From CAYOKT01 sp964404605 (GTDB lineage Bacteria > Electryoneota > Electryoneia > Electryoneales > Electryoneaceae): 35,538 bases of DNA. A program made the translations under genes and the position numbers. Below the pieces are notes generated by a model, which saw only the letters and a program-made list of their open reading frames with translations, did no database searches and was not told the DNA's origin. The first letter of the stretch is position 1; every line of letters begins with the position of its first letter. Below, in pieces: positions 8,068 through 15,602 of the stretch. The stretch is taken from positions 1 through 35,538 of the forward strand of contig CAYOKT010000026.1 in NCBI GenBank assembly GCA_964404605.1, written 5' to 3'.

Positions 8068-9321
8068 TCAAACCGAGGCGGTAATTTCCCCGGCGACCGC
8101 CGAGGCGGCCGCGACCCGGGGACCGCTCAGGTAGACCATGCTGCCCGGATGCCCGTTCCGCCCCACGAAATTGCGGTTGGTGGTGTAGAGCCCCACCTCC
8201 CCCTCGGCGAGCACCCCCATGTGCCCGCCGATGCAGGGGCCGCAGGTGGGCGGTGTGATGGTCGCCCCCGCCTCGACGAATACCCCCGCCAGACCGCATG
8301 CGAGCAGCTTCGCGAAAATCCTCTGCGTGTTGGGAATGACCAGGAGGCGCACGCGGGGGTGCACCTTCCGCCCCGCGAGAATCTCCCCCGCCGCCTCGAA
8401 ATCCTCCATCCGGCCGTTGGTGCACGAACCGATCACCACCTGGTCGATCTTCGTCCCGGCCACTTCATCGACATCGACCGCGTTCGAGGGCAGGTAGGGC
8501 TTCGCCACCTGCGGCCGCAGGGTCGAGACATCGAACTGGAGGACCTCTTCATAGGCGGCGTCCGGGTCCGCGTCGAGGAAGCCCGCGTCCGCCACCCCGA
8601 CCGATTCCAGGTAGTCCAGGGTCGTCCGGTCCGAGGCGATCACTCCCGATTTCGCGCCGGCCTCGACCGCCATGTTGGCGATGGTGAACCGGCCATCCAT
8701 GCTCATCGCCTCGATCACCTGTCCGTGGAACTCGATGACCCTGTAGAGCGCGCCCTCCACCCCGAGCCTGCCCAGGATGTGGAGAATGACATCCTTGGCG
8801 CAGACCCCCTCCGGCAGCCGCCCGTTGACATTGATGCGAATCGTGGAGGGCACCCGGAACCAGAGTTCGCCGAGCGCCCAGGCGGCCGCCATGTCGGTGC
8901 TGCCGACGCCGGTCGCGATCGCGCCGACGGCGCCGTGGGTGCAGGTGTGGCTGTCCGCGCCGATGACCAGGTCGCCCGGTTTCACCAAACCTTCGTCCGG
9001 GAGGAGCGAGTGGCAGATGCCGGACCGCCCCACCTCGAAGTAGTTCTCCACCCCCTGGGCGGCGGCGAATTCGCGCATGTTCTTCGAGAGCTGGGCGGCC
9101 TTGATGTCCTTCGCAGGCACGAAGTGATCGTTGACCAGGGCCAGCTTCGAGGGATCGAACACACGGCCCGCGCCCATCTCCTCGAAGACCTTGATCGAGA
9201 GCGAACAGGTGACATCGGTCCCGAGGACACGGTCCACTTTGGCGAAGACCAGGTCGCCGGGGTGCACCGAAGGCCGGCCCGACCGGGCCGCGAATACCTT
9301 TTCCGCGATGGTCATTCCCAT
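8068..9321 (-). CDS. 3-isopropylmalate dehydratase / homoaconitase-type large subunit (LeuC family), 4Fe-4S
   Basis: The 417-residue protein has the aconitase-superfamily motifs GADSHTCTHGAVGA, VIGSCTNGR and PTCGPCIGGH. The Cys in SCTN and the CxxC in CGPC ligate the labile 4Fe-4S cluster. The length fits the split LeuC/HacA type rather than single-chain aconitase. It pairs with the small subunit at 6892-7404; separation of the two by marR is unusual. The start is 9321 (MGMTIAEKVF); an in-frame ATG lies two codons later. It is preceded by the dehydrogenase gene with a 77-bp gap. Whether the physiological substrate is isopropylmalate, homocitrate or citrate cannot be told from motifs alone. 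Confidence 0.88.
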   Translation of the reverse strand: MGMTIAEKVFAARSGRPSVHPGDLVFAKVDRVLGTDVTCSLSIKVFEEMGAGRVFDPSKLALVNDHFVPAKDIKAAQLSKNMREFAAAQGVENYFEVGRSGICHSLLPDEGLVKPGDLVIGADSHTCTHGAVGAIATGVGSTDMAAAWALGELWFRVPSTIRINVNGRLPEGVCAKDVILHILGRLGVEGALYRVIEFHGQVIEAMSMDGRFTIANMAVEAGAKSGVIASDRTTLDYLESVGVADAGFLDADPDAAYEEVLQFDVSTLRPQVAKPYLPSNAVDVDEVAGTKIDQVVIGSCTNGRMEDFEAAGEILAGRKVHPRVRLLVIPNTQRIFAKLLACGLAGVFVEAGATITPPTCGPCIGGHMGVLAEGEVGLYTTNRNFVGRNGHPGSMVYLSGPRVAAASAVAGEITASV

Positions 9322-9398
9322 GAATGACTCTCGTTCATGGAACCGAACCTCAACGTGGAATCAGGGACATGATGACCGGAACACATTGCTTGCGCCTG

Positions 9399-10469
9399 TT
9401 ACGGCCCGGTGACGCTTTTCACAAGAGTTTCGCAGATAAAGTCGCCCGTCGCCGAAGTCCCGAGGGTCCCGCCGAGGTCCCTCGTGACCTGCCCGGTCCT
9501 CAACGCTTCCTTGATCGCGTCCTCGATCCTCTTCTCCCATTCCGGGTATCCGAGTTCGGCGAGCATGATGCCCGCGGTGCTGATCGCCGCGAGCGGGCTG
9601 GCGACATCCTTCCCGGCGTATTTCGGCGCCGAACCGTGCACCGGCTCGAAGAGGGAGGTCCGCCCGGGGTGAAGATTCCCCGACCCGGCGAGCCCCATCC
9701 CGCCCTGGATCTGGGCGCCGAGATCCGTGGCGATGTCGCCGAACATGTTGCAGAGGACGATCACCTCGAACTGCTCGGGACGCTTCACCATCTGCATGAT
9801 GAGAGCGTCGATGTACCAGTGATTGCTCTCGATGTCGGGGTATTCCGCGGCGACTTCCGCGAACACGCGATCCCACAGGTCACCCTCGAAGCGCATCGCG
9901 TTGGACTTGTTCGACATGGTGACCTTGGGGCGGTTGTGAGCCCGGGCGTACTCGAAGGCGTAGCGGATGATCCGCTCCACCCCCTTGCGGGTGTTCACCG
10001 CGGTCTGGATGGCGACTTCGTCCGCCGTGCCCTTCTTCAGATGCCCGCCGACCCCGGCGTACATCTCCTCCGTGTTCTCGCGGAACACGACGAAGTCGAT
10101 GTCCTCGCACGTCTTCCCCTTCAGGGGACACAACCGTTCATCGAGGAGGCGGATGGGACGGTAGTTCACATAGAGGTCGAGTTTGAAGCGCAGGCCGAGG
10201 AGGATGTCGGCGGCGTGTTTCATGTCCGGAACCCGAGGATCGCCGACGGCCCCGAGGAAGATCGCATCGTAGTTGTCGCGGAAGTTCTCGATCTCCTCGT
10301 CCGGCAGGGTGACCCCGGTGGCGAGATACTTCTCCGCGCCGTAATCGAACTGGGTCCACTCCAGCGGCACGCCGGCATCACGGATGACCGTCAGCACCTT
10401 CAATGCTTCACGAGTGACATCGACTCCGATCCCGTCGCCGGGGATGACCGCGATCCTGCTCGTCTTCAT
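9399..10469 (-). CDS. Isocitrate / isopropylmalate / tartrate-type NAD-dependent dehydrogenase
   Basis: The 356-residue protein begins MKTSRIAVIPGDGIG, the family N-terminus. It carries the substrate-loop segment RENTEEMYAGVGGH, GTADEVAIQTAVNTRKG, and the NAD-site motif GSAPKYAGKDVASP. The enzyme oxidatively decarboxylates a (2R,3S)-2-hydroxyacid. RENTE resembles isocitrate, homoisocitrate and tartrate/D-malate dehydrogenases more than the RELTGG form of leucine-pathway enzymes. The start at 10469 is preferred: an upstream ATG at 10520 would begin inside the predicted -10 box (10516-10521). It is the first gene of the long minus-strand operon. Together with the HMGL synthase and dehydratase it completes a 2-oxoacid elongation module. 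Confidence 0.87.
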   Translation of the reverse strand: MKTSRIAVIPGDGIGVDVTREALKVLTVIRDAGVPLEWTQFDYGAEKYLATGVTLPDEEIENFRDNYDAIFLGAVGDPRVPDMKHAADILLGLRFKLDLYVNYRPIRLLDERLCPLKGKTCEDIDFVVFRENTEEMYAGVGGHLKKGTADEVAIQTAVNTRKGVERIIRYAFEYARAHNRPKVTMSNKSNAMRFEGDLWDRVFAEVAAEYPDIESNHWYIDALIMQMVKRPEQFEVIVLCNMFGDIATDLGAQIQGGMGLAGSGNLHPGRTSLFEPVHGSAPKYAGKDVASPLAAISTAGIMLAELGYPEWEKRIEDAIKEALRTGQVTRDLGGTLGTSATGDFICETLVKSVTGP

Positions 10470-10515
10470 CGCAAAGAACCCGCCTCTCACGCTTGTCCGA
10501 CACGATTCCGCAGAA

Positions 10516-10545
10516 AGCATACTCCGGGAGGTTGTTCCTTGTCAA
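10516..10545 (-). promoter_or_regulatory. Sigma-70-type promoter of the catabolic operon
   Basis: On the minus strand a perfect TTGACA (10545-10540) is followed after 18 bp by TATGCT (10521-10516), four of six matches to TATAAT. Transcription would start near 10509 and leave a leader of about 40 nt before ATG 10469. No alternative start codon with a good ribosome site lies in that leader. Confidence 0.6.
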
Positions 10546-10580
10546 GAAAATAATTGCGCGGACAAATATTTCTTGCGCAA
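10539..10580. promoter_or_regulatory. Candidate operator: nested inverted repeats over the -35 box
   Basis: Three inverted-repeat pairs overlap here: TTGTC/GACAA (10539-10543 and 10561-10565), CAAGAAA/TTTCTTG (10543-10549 and 10569-10575) and TTGCGC/GCGCAA (10554-10559 and 10575-10580). The stretch is AT-rich in a GC-rich neighbourhood and covers the -35 box of the minus-strand promoter in the divergent intergenic region. That is where a MarR-type dimer would be expected to bind; the operon-encoded MarR is the natural candidate. Confidence 0.5.
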
Positions 10581-10695
10581 AGGTCTCCAAGAGGTGATAT
10601 TACGAGTGATCTGAGGAATGGGAATCTTGCGGAACCCGGCTTCAACGGAACTTAGGCTCGTCAAACTCCTTCAAAGATAGATCATCAGGAGCAGA

Positions 10696-11694
10696 ATGAC
10701 GTTACCAAGATTCGAAGTCTACTGTCCCTCCACCCTCGAGGAAGCGCTGGACCATCTCGCCCGGGTCGCCGGCGGCGGGGGGAGAATCCTCGCGGGGGGC
10801 ACGGACCTGCTCGTGGACTTGAAGCGGCCCCTGTACCAGCGGGAGCTCTACCCCGCCGGGGGACCGGCGGACGAAGCGCACCCGGCGGTGCTCACGACGC
10901 TGAGGAGCGAGGAGTGGGAAACGGGCGCGCTCCCCGGGTGGGAACCACCGGTCGGCCCCCTGATTTCGCTCCACAAGCTGGTGGAGCTGAAGCGAATCGC
11001 GGTGGAGGAAGACGGCAGCCTGCTCGTCGGCGCGCTGGCCACCGCGCGCGAAATCCAGCGTTCGCCGGAGATCCGCGGGCGTTGGACGGCGCTGGCGGAG
11101 GGCGCCGATGAACTCGGCAGCCCGCTGGTGCGGGCGAGGGGTACGCTGGGCGGGAACCTCTGCAACGCCCGACCCGCCGCGGACATGGCCGTGCCCTCCT
11201 TCGCCCTCGGCGCCGAACTGACCCTGCGGAGCAGCTCCGGCACGAGAACCGTTCCCGTACAGGACTTTATCACCGGGCCGGGCCGGACCGTCCGGAGGCC
11301 GGACGAGATCCTCACCCGGGTCCGTTACCCGGCGTCCAATCCGTGGTCCGGCAGCGCCTACTACAAGCTCGCCCAGCGGAAGGCGCTGGACATTTCGGTG
11401 GTCGGCGTGGCGGCGTGGATCGAACTGGAGGGGAAGGACGGTCCGGTGCGGGATGCCCGCCTCGCCCTGGGAGCCGTGGGGCCGACGCCGCTCCCGTCAC
11501 CGGGCGCCGCGGCTCTGCTCAGGGGCGTCCTGCCCGGCGAGGAGGTGCTGCGCAAGGCCGCCGCGGCGGCCGCCGTGGACGCCCGCCCGATCGACGACCA
11601 CCGCGGTTCCGCGGAGTACCGCAGGCGGATGGTGGAAGTCCTCGCCCTGCGGGTCCTGAAAAAGGCCGTGGACCGGGCCGGGGAGGCATCATGA
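10696..11694 (+). CDS. Molybdenum hydroxylase FAD-binding subunit (CoxM/HcrB family)
   Basis: This 332-residue protein has the FAD-binding motifs of the xanthine dehydrogenase-family medium subunit: AGGTDLLVDLK at about 33-43 and GTLGGNLCNARPAADM. It passes electrons between the 2Fe-2S subunit and an external carrier. The start has AGGAG 4 nt upstream, and the stop overlaps the next start as ATGA. Two points are odd. An extra segment of about 40 residues (about 44-87, no cysteines) separates the first FAD motif from SLHKLVELKRI. The cysteine-rich loop that carries a 4Fe-4S cluster in 4-hydroxybenzoyl-CoA reductase beta subunits, expected after GGNLC, is absent. The substrate of the complex is therefore open despite its resemblance to HcrCAB. 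Confidence 0.88.
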   Translation: MTLPRFEVYCPSTLEEALDHLARVAGGGGRILAGGTDLLVDLKRPLYQRELYPAGGPADEAHPAVLTTLRSEEWETGALPGWEPPVGPLISLHKLVELKRIAVEEDGSLLVGALATAREIQRSPEIRGRWTALAEGADELGSPLVRARGTLGGNLCNARPAADMAVPSFALGAELTLRSSSGTRTVPVQDFITGPGRTVRRPDEILTRVRYPASNPWSGSAYYKLAQRKALDISVVGVAAWIELEGKDGPVRDARLALGAVGPTPLPSPGAAALLRGVLPGEEVLRKAAAAAAVDARPIDDHRGSAEYRRRMVEVLALRVLKKAVDRAGEAS

Positions 11695-12167
11695 AGACGA
11701 TCATCTCCCTGACCGTGAACGGTGTCCCCCGCGAGGTGGCCGTCGAACCGCGGCGCACCCTGCTGGAGGTGCTGCGCGAAGACCTCGGCCTGACCGGAAC
11801 CAAGCTGGGGTGCGGCATCGGCGACTGCGGAAGCTGCACGGTGCTGGTGGACGGCGTTCCGACCTTCAGTTGCCTCATGCTGGCGGTGCAGGCGGAGGGG
11901 TGCAGCGTCGAAACCGTCGAGGGGCTGGCCGAAAACGGCCGGCTCAGCCGGCTGCAGGAAGCTTTCGTGGAAAAGGGCGCGATCCAGTGCGGATTCTGCA
12001 CCCCGGGGATGCTGATGACCTCCACCGCCCTGTTGCGGGAGAACCCGCACCCGACGGAACAGGAGGTCCGCAGGGCGATCTCCGGTAATCTCTGCCGCTG
12101 CACCGGGTACCAGAAAATCGTGGAGGCGGTCCTCGCCGCTTCCAGCGGGGAGGATGACGGAGGATGA
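11691..12167 (+). CDS. Molybdenum hydroxylase 2Fe-2S subunit (CoxS/HcrC family)
   Basis: The 158-residue protein starts at ATG 11691, four bases inside the preceding gene, with GGGAGG just upstream. It carries both iron-sulfur clusters of the family: a plant-ferredoxin type with Cys41, Cys46, Cys49 and Cys61, and a helical type with Cys100, Cys103, Cys135 and Cys137 in QCGFCTPG and NLCRCTG. It conducts electrons between the molybdenum subunit and the FAD subunit. Length and motifs closely resemble the HcrC subunit of 4-hydroxybenzoyl-CoA reductase from memory. Its stop overlaps the start of the large subunit (ATGA 12164-12167). Confidence 0.92.
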   Translation: MKTIISLTVNGVPREVAVEPRRTLLEVLREDLGLTGTKLGCGIGDCGSCTVLVDGVPTFSCLMLAVQAEGCSVETVEGLAENGRLSRLQEAFVEKGAIQCGFCTPGMLMTSTALLRENPHPTEQEVRRAISGNLCRCTGYQKIVEAVLAASSGEDDGG

Positions 12168-14530
12168 CCGAGTACAAGGTGCTGAACACCCGTGTCCCCC
12201 GCGTCGATGCCGTCGACAAGGCGACCGGCCGGGCGCAGTACACCGACGACCTCGCCCGGCCCGCCATGCTCTACGCCGCCATGCTGCACAGCCCCCTGGC
12301 CCATGCGCGGATCCTGAACATCGACACGACCCTGGCGGAGCGGCTGCCGGGCGTGAAGGCGGTGGTGACCTGGAAGGATGCAGGTACCGAACCCTACGGC
12401 GTCAGCCCGGCGCGGTACGACGAGACCATCTTCTGCCACGACAAGGTGCGGTACATCGGGGATGAGATCGCGGCCGTGGCCGCCGTCGACCGCGACACCG
12501 CCCTCGAGGCCGTCCGCCTGATCAAGGTGGACTTCGAGCCGCTGCCGCTCGTGCTGGACGGCCTGAAAGCGATGGAGGACGGCCAGCCGCAGCTCCACGA
12601 ACGGTACAAGAACAACATCTGCGCACAGGTGCACTGGAACTTCGGGGACATCGAGCAGGGCAGGCGGGAGTCGCACATCATCCGCACCGACCGCCTGACC
12701 AGCAAGATGCAGGACGCCGCCTTCCTGGAGCCGCAGTCCACCCTGGCGGAGGTGGATTCGCACGGCAATTTGACGATGTGGAGTTCCACCCAGGCCCCCC
12801 ACTACGTGCAGAGAATTCTCGCGATGGCGTTGAAGCTGCCGCTGCACAAGGTCCGCGTCATCAAGCCCGCCGTCGGCGGGGGCTTCGGGCCGAAGGCCTC
12901 CTGCTCCACCGCCGAGCTTGCCACCTGCCTGCTCGCCCTGAAGACGGGCAAACCGGTGAAGTTCACCTTCGACCGCGAGCAGGTATTCCTCCATTCCCGC
13001 GCGCGTCACCAGTTCTTCCACACGATGACGACCGGGGTTCGGAAGGATGGAACCCTCGCCTTCCTCGAGCACACCTGCGTGCTGGACGGCGGCGCGTACG
13101 CCAGCTTCGGCATCGCCACGGTGTATTACGCGGGGTCGCTGCTCGGAGGGCCTTACCGCCTGAAGAACATGAAGTACGACGGCTACCGGGTGGTGACCAA
13201 CAAGCCGGCCCGCGGGGCGCAGAGGGGTCACGGGGCGGTGATCGCACGGGCGTGCTTCGAAATCCAGCTCGACCGGATCGCCGAAGAGCTGGGGATGGAC
13301 CCCATCGAGCTGCGTCTGAAAAACGTGATGGAGGCCGGGGAAACGACCTGCAACGAACTCTTCGTCAGCAGCTTCGGCATGAAGGAAGCGCTCGAAGCCG
13401 TGCGCGACTCAGCGGCCTGGAAAAAGAAGCGCTCCCTCGGAGGAAGGACACGGGGCTCCGGGAAGGGGATCGGCGCGGCCTGCGGATTCTTCGTCTCGGG
13501 CGCTGGGTACTCCATCTACCGGTCCAACACCTACCATGCGACCGTGGTGACGAGGCTGGACGAACTCGGCGGAGGGGTGACAGTCTACTCCGGCGCGGCG
13601 GACATCGGGCAGGGGTCGGACACGGTGCTCGCGATGATCACCGCCGAGGAACTCGGCATCCCCATCGAAGATGTGCAGGTGGTGACCGGCGATTCCAAGG
13701 CGAGCGTGGACCTGGGAGCCTACTCGAGCCGCACGACGCTCATGGCCGGGCACGCCTGCAAGGACGCGGCGCAGGATGTGAAACGGCAAATCCTGATGGC
13801 GGTCGCCGGAAGACTGCACGTGCCGCCCGACACCCTCGATCTCAAGGACGGCCACTTGATCAGCCTCAAGGGCGAGGTCGACTTCAGCGAACTCCGCAAA
13901 GAATACCTGTCGGAACACAAGGGCTTCTCGGACCTGCCGGACAGCCCGCAGCTGACCTTCCGCGAGGCCGCCAGGATCGCGTTTCTCGAACTGGGATCCA
14001 TCGTCGGCACGGGAAAATACAAGCCCCCGCCCCTGGGCGGGTCGTTCAAGGGCGCGACGGTGGGCACCTCGCCGGCGTTCGGGTGTTCCGCGCAGGTGGC
14101 GGAGGTCACCGTGGACCTGGAGACCGGCGAGGTGACCGTGGAGCACATCACCGGAGCGCACGACTGCGGGTTCGCGATCAACCGGACCCAGGTCGAGGGC
14201 CAGATGCAGGGTTCGATGATGATGGGGATGGGCGAGGCACTGATGGAACAGGTCCTCTACGATGACAAGGGCCGCATCCTGAACGCCAACCTCGCGGAAT
14301 ACAAGATCCCGACCGCGATCGACATGCCCAACCTGGAAGCCATCATCGTCGAATCGCACGAGCCGAACGGCCCCTACGGCGCGAAGGAAGTGGGCGAAGG
14401 GGCGATCATGCCGGTGATCCCCTCGATCCTGAACGCGATCTACGACGCCACCGGGGTGCGGATCAACGAGCTGCCCGTGACCCCGGAACGCATCGTGGCG
14501 GCGCTGAAGAAGATGGGCGGGGAATCCTGA
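12164..14530 (+). CDS. Molybdenum hydroxylase Mo-cofactor-binding large subunit (4-hydroxybenzoyl-CoA reductase HcrA-like)
   Basis: The 788-residue protein has the pterin-binding loop GGGFGPK near residue 237, the segment RGAQRGHGAV, SGAADIGQGSD, and the catalytic Glu in KEVGEG near residue 744. The stretches GGAYASFGIATVYYAGSLL and NELFVSSFGMKEALE resemble HcrA of anaerobic phenol and hydroxybenzoate degraders as I recall them. HcrA-type enzymes reductively remove a para-hydroxyl from aryl-CoA and give benzoyl-CoA, which suits the divergent BamA operon. Without the 4Fe-4S loop in the FAD subunit a hydroxylating or oxidising role is equally possible. The last 58 bp of similarity (14425-14482) is repeated near 34229 with two mismatches. 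Confidence 0.87.
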   Translation: MTEYKVLNTRVPRVDAVDKATGRAQYTDDLARPAMLYAAMLHSPLAHARILNIDTTLAERLPGVKAVVTWKDAGTEPYGVSPARYDETIFCHDKVRYIGDEIAAVAAVDRDTALEAVRLIKVDFEPLPLVLDGLKAMEDGQPQLHERYKNNICAQVHWNFGDIEQGRRESHIIRTDRLTSKMQDAAFLEPQSTLAEVDSHGNLTMWSSTQAPHYVQRILAMALKLPLHKVRVIKPAVGGGFGPKASCSTAELATCLLALKTGKPVKFTFDREQVFLHSRARHQFFHTMTTGVRKDGTLAFLEHTCVLDGGAYASFGIATVYYAGSLLGGPYRLKNMKYDGYRVVTNKPARGAQRGHGAVIARACFEIQLDRIAEELGMDPIELRLKNVMEAGETTCNELFVSSFGMKEALEAVRDSAAWKKKRSLGGRTRGSGKGIGAACGFFVSGAGYSIYRSNTYHATVVTRLDELGGGVTVYSGAADIGQGSDTVLAMITAEELGIPIEDVQVVTGDSKASVDLGAYSSRTTLMAGHACKDAAQDVKRQILMAVAGRLHVPPDTLDLKDGHLISLKGEVDFSELRKEYLSEHKGFSDLPDSPQLTFREAARIAFLELGSIVGTGKYKPPPLGGSFKGATVGTSPAFGCSAQVAEVTVDLETGEVTVEHITGAHDCGFAINRTQVEGQMQGSMMMGMGEALMEQVLYDDKGRILNANLAEYKIPTAIDMPNLEAIIVESHEPNGPYGAKEVGEGAIMPVIPSILNAIYDATGVRINELPVTPERIVAALKKMGGES

Positions 14531-15190
14531 GGATGCCGGTACTACACCCGCACGCCGCGTGAGATCCAGCGGGGGATCCGATCCGTGATGACGGCGGATG
14601 TGAACGCCATCCTCCTCGCCGCAGGAAGGGGCCGGCGCATCGGAATGCCGAAAGCGCTGCTCCCGGTCGAAGGGAAGACGCTGCTCGAGAGGATGGTTGG
14701 GTTTCTCCAGCCGTTCGCGTTCCACAGAATCATCGCGGTGATCAACGGCGAGGTCATGGACCGCCTTCGGGCGGAGGGGACGAAACCTCTGCCCGCCGGG
14801 GTCACCTTCGTGGTCAACCGCGACCTCGATAAGGGGCAACTGCATTCCACTCTTCTCGCTCTCGACGAGATGGAGGGCGAGGAGCGAAACGTCCTCCTTC
14901 ACCCGGTCGACCACCCCTCCCTCCGGCCGGAGACCATCGGCCGGATCCTGGATCGCGCGGCGGTGGACAGGATCATCATCCCCACCTTCGAGGGGAAGCG
15001 AGGGCATCCCCCCCTCTTCGGAGTCGATACGATCCCCTGTCTCCGGCGGGCGCCGCTCGAGGCCGGTGCGCGATGGGTATATTCCGCACACCCGGACCTG
15101 GTGGTCGAGGTCGAGACAGGGGACCGGGGCGTCTTGCTGAATGTGAACACGAGGGAGGAATGGCTGGAAGCGGAAAACAGCGGCCGGTTC
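14425..15190 (+). repeat. Left copy of a split direct repeat (Mo-subunit end plus mocA 3' half)
   Basis: Bases 14425-14482 (end of the Mo subunit) recur at 34229-34286 with two mismatches. Bases 14932-15190 (second half of mocA) recur at 34283-34541; the last 214 bp (14977-15190) are identical. In the right copy the 453 bp between these parts are missing, joined at a shared GACC. The two copies lie in direct orientation; the mocA part is offset by 19351 bp. Confidence 0.92.
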
Positions 15191-15208
15191 CTCCCGCCGG
15201 ACGGATAA
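14588..15208 (+). CDS. mocA: Molybdenum cofactor cytidylyltransferase/guanylyltransferase-like (MocA/MobA family)
   Basis: The 206-residue protein has the NTP-transferase signature LLAAGRGRRIGMPKALLP at the N-terminus and the metal-binding Asp in HPVDHPSLRP. MocA links CMP to molybdopterin for xanthine dehydrogenase-family enzymes, so it matures the hydroxylase encoded just upstream. The start is taken as ATG 14588; a GTG one codon earlier (14585) is in frame. The 3' half of this gene is duplicated exactly at 34328-34541. After its stop, bases 15220-15237 look like a decayed xdhC start (CTG ACG GGT GAT), so the original order was probably Mo subunit, mocA, xdhC. Confidence 0.87.
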   Translation: MTADVNAILLAAGRGRRIGMPKALLPVEGKTLLERMVGFLQPFAFHRIIAVINGEVMDRLRAEGTKPLPAGVTFVVNRDLDKGQLHSTLLALDEMEGEERNVLLHPVDHPSLRPETIGRILDRAAVDRIIIPTFEGKRGHPPLFGVDTIPCLRRAPLEAGARWVYSAHPDLVVEVETGDRGVLLNVNTREEWLEAENSGRFLPPDG

Positions 15209-15602
15209 GAAGCGAGGAGCTGACGGGTGATCCCTCCCACTCAGGTGGGGAATACTTCCCAGGGGCACGGCGTGCCGTGCCCACCATGGTTCACCGTTGC
15301 TCGCGTGGGGGATACGAAGCTCGGGGTAAGTCCACCGCGGCGGACAAGCCACGGGCCACGTACTGTCCGCAGTGCTCCCCGCCCTCTGCACGAAGTCTTG
15401 GGGGCAGCCTTCTAACCAATGGTACCAGCTTACGATTTCTCCTTGCTTTCATGTTGTATCCGGCTAACTTACCATCAGCGCCCGGAGAACAGCACGATGG
15501 CAATCACTCCGATTCCCAACACCTTTTCATCATCCTGGCGTCACCTTTGATTCTGGCTGCAAAGAAATACTCGGTCGCATTCCCGCAGTAAAGGTGCCTG
15601 TG
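15209..15602. other. 394-bp junction region at the left end of the island
   Basis: No convincing gene lies here. It holds a short xdhC-like remnant at 15220-15237, then a perfect hairpin GGGCACGG/CCGTGCCC (15263-15282, 4-nt loop), then more AT-rich sequence leading to the hydrolase. The hairpin has no T-run, and this kind of GGCACGG palindrome often belongs to dispersed repeats. No clear promoter could be recognised before the hydrolase. Confidence 0.5.

Noticed and set aside
6892..10469. Plain leucine-biosynthesis operon
   Set aside because: The dehydrogenase has RENTE-type rather than RELTGG-type motifs, the synthase lacks the LeuA regulatory domain, and the genes are embedded in a benzoyl-CoA operon. 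Leucine function is not excluded but is not the best reading.
171..10553. Long plus-strand open frames (171-3230, 3601-5679, 5559-6968, 8008-9327, 9324-10553) opposite the catabolic operon
   Set aside because: They are mirror frames of GC-rich genes: Arg/Asp/Val/Gly-rich, without any family motif, while the minus strand encodes recognisable enzymes across the same bases.
10696..14530. Firm call of 4-hydroxybenzoyl-CoA reductase
   Set aside because: The diagnostic cysteine-rich 4Fe-4S loop of the FAD subunit is missing, so only a family-level call is made.
13409..15391. Minus-strand 660-residue open frame across the Mo subunit and mocA
   Set aside because: It crosses two well-supported plus-strand genes and shows no motif.
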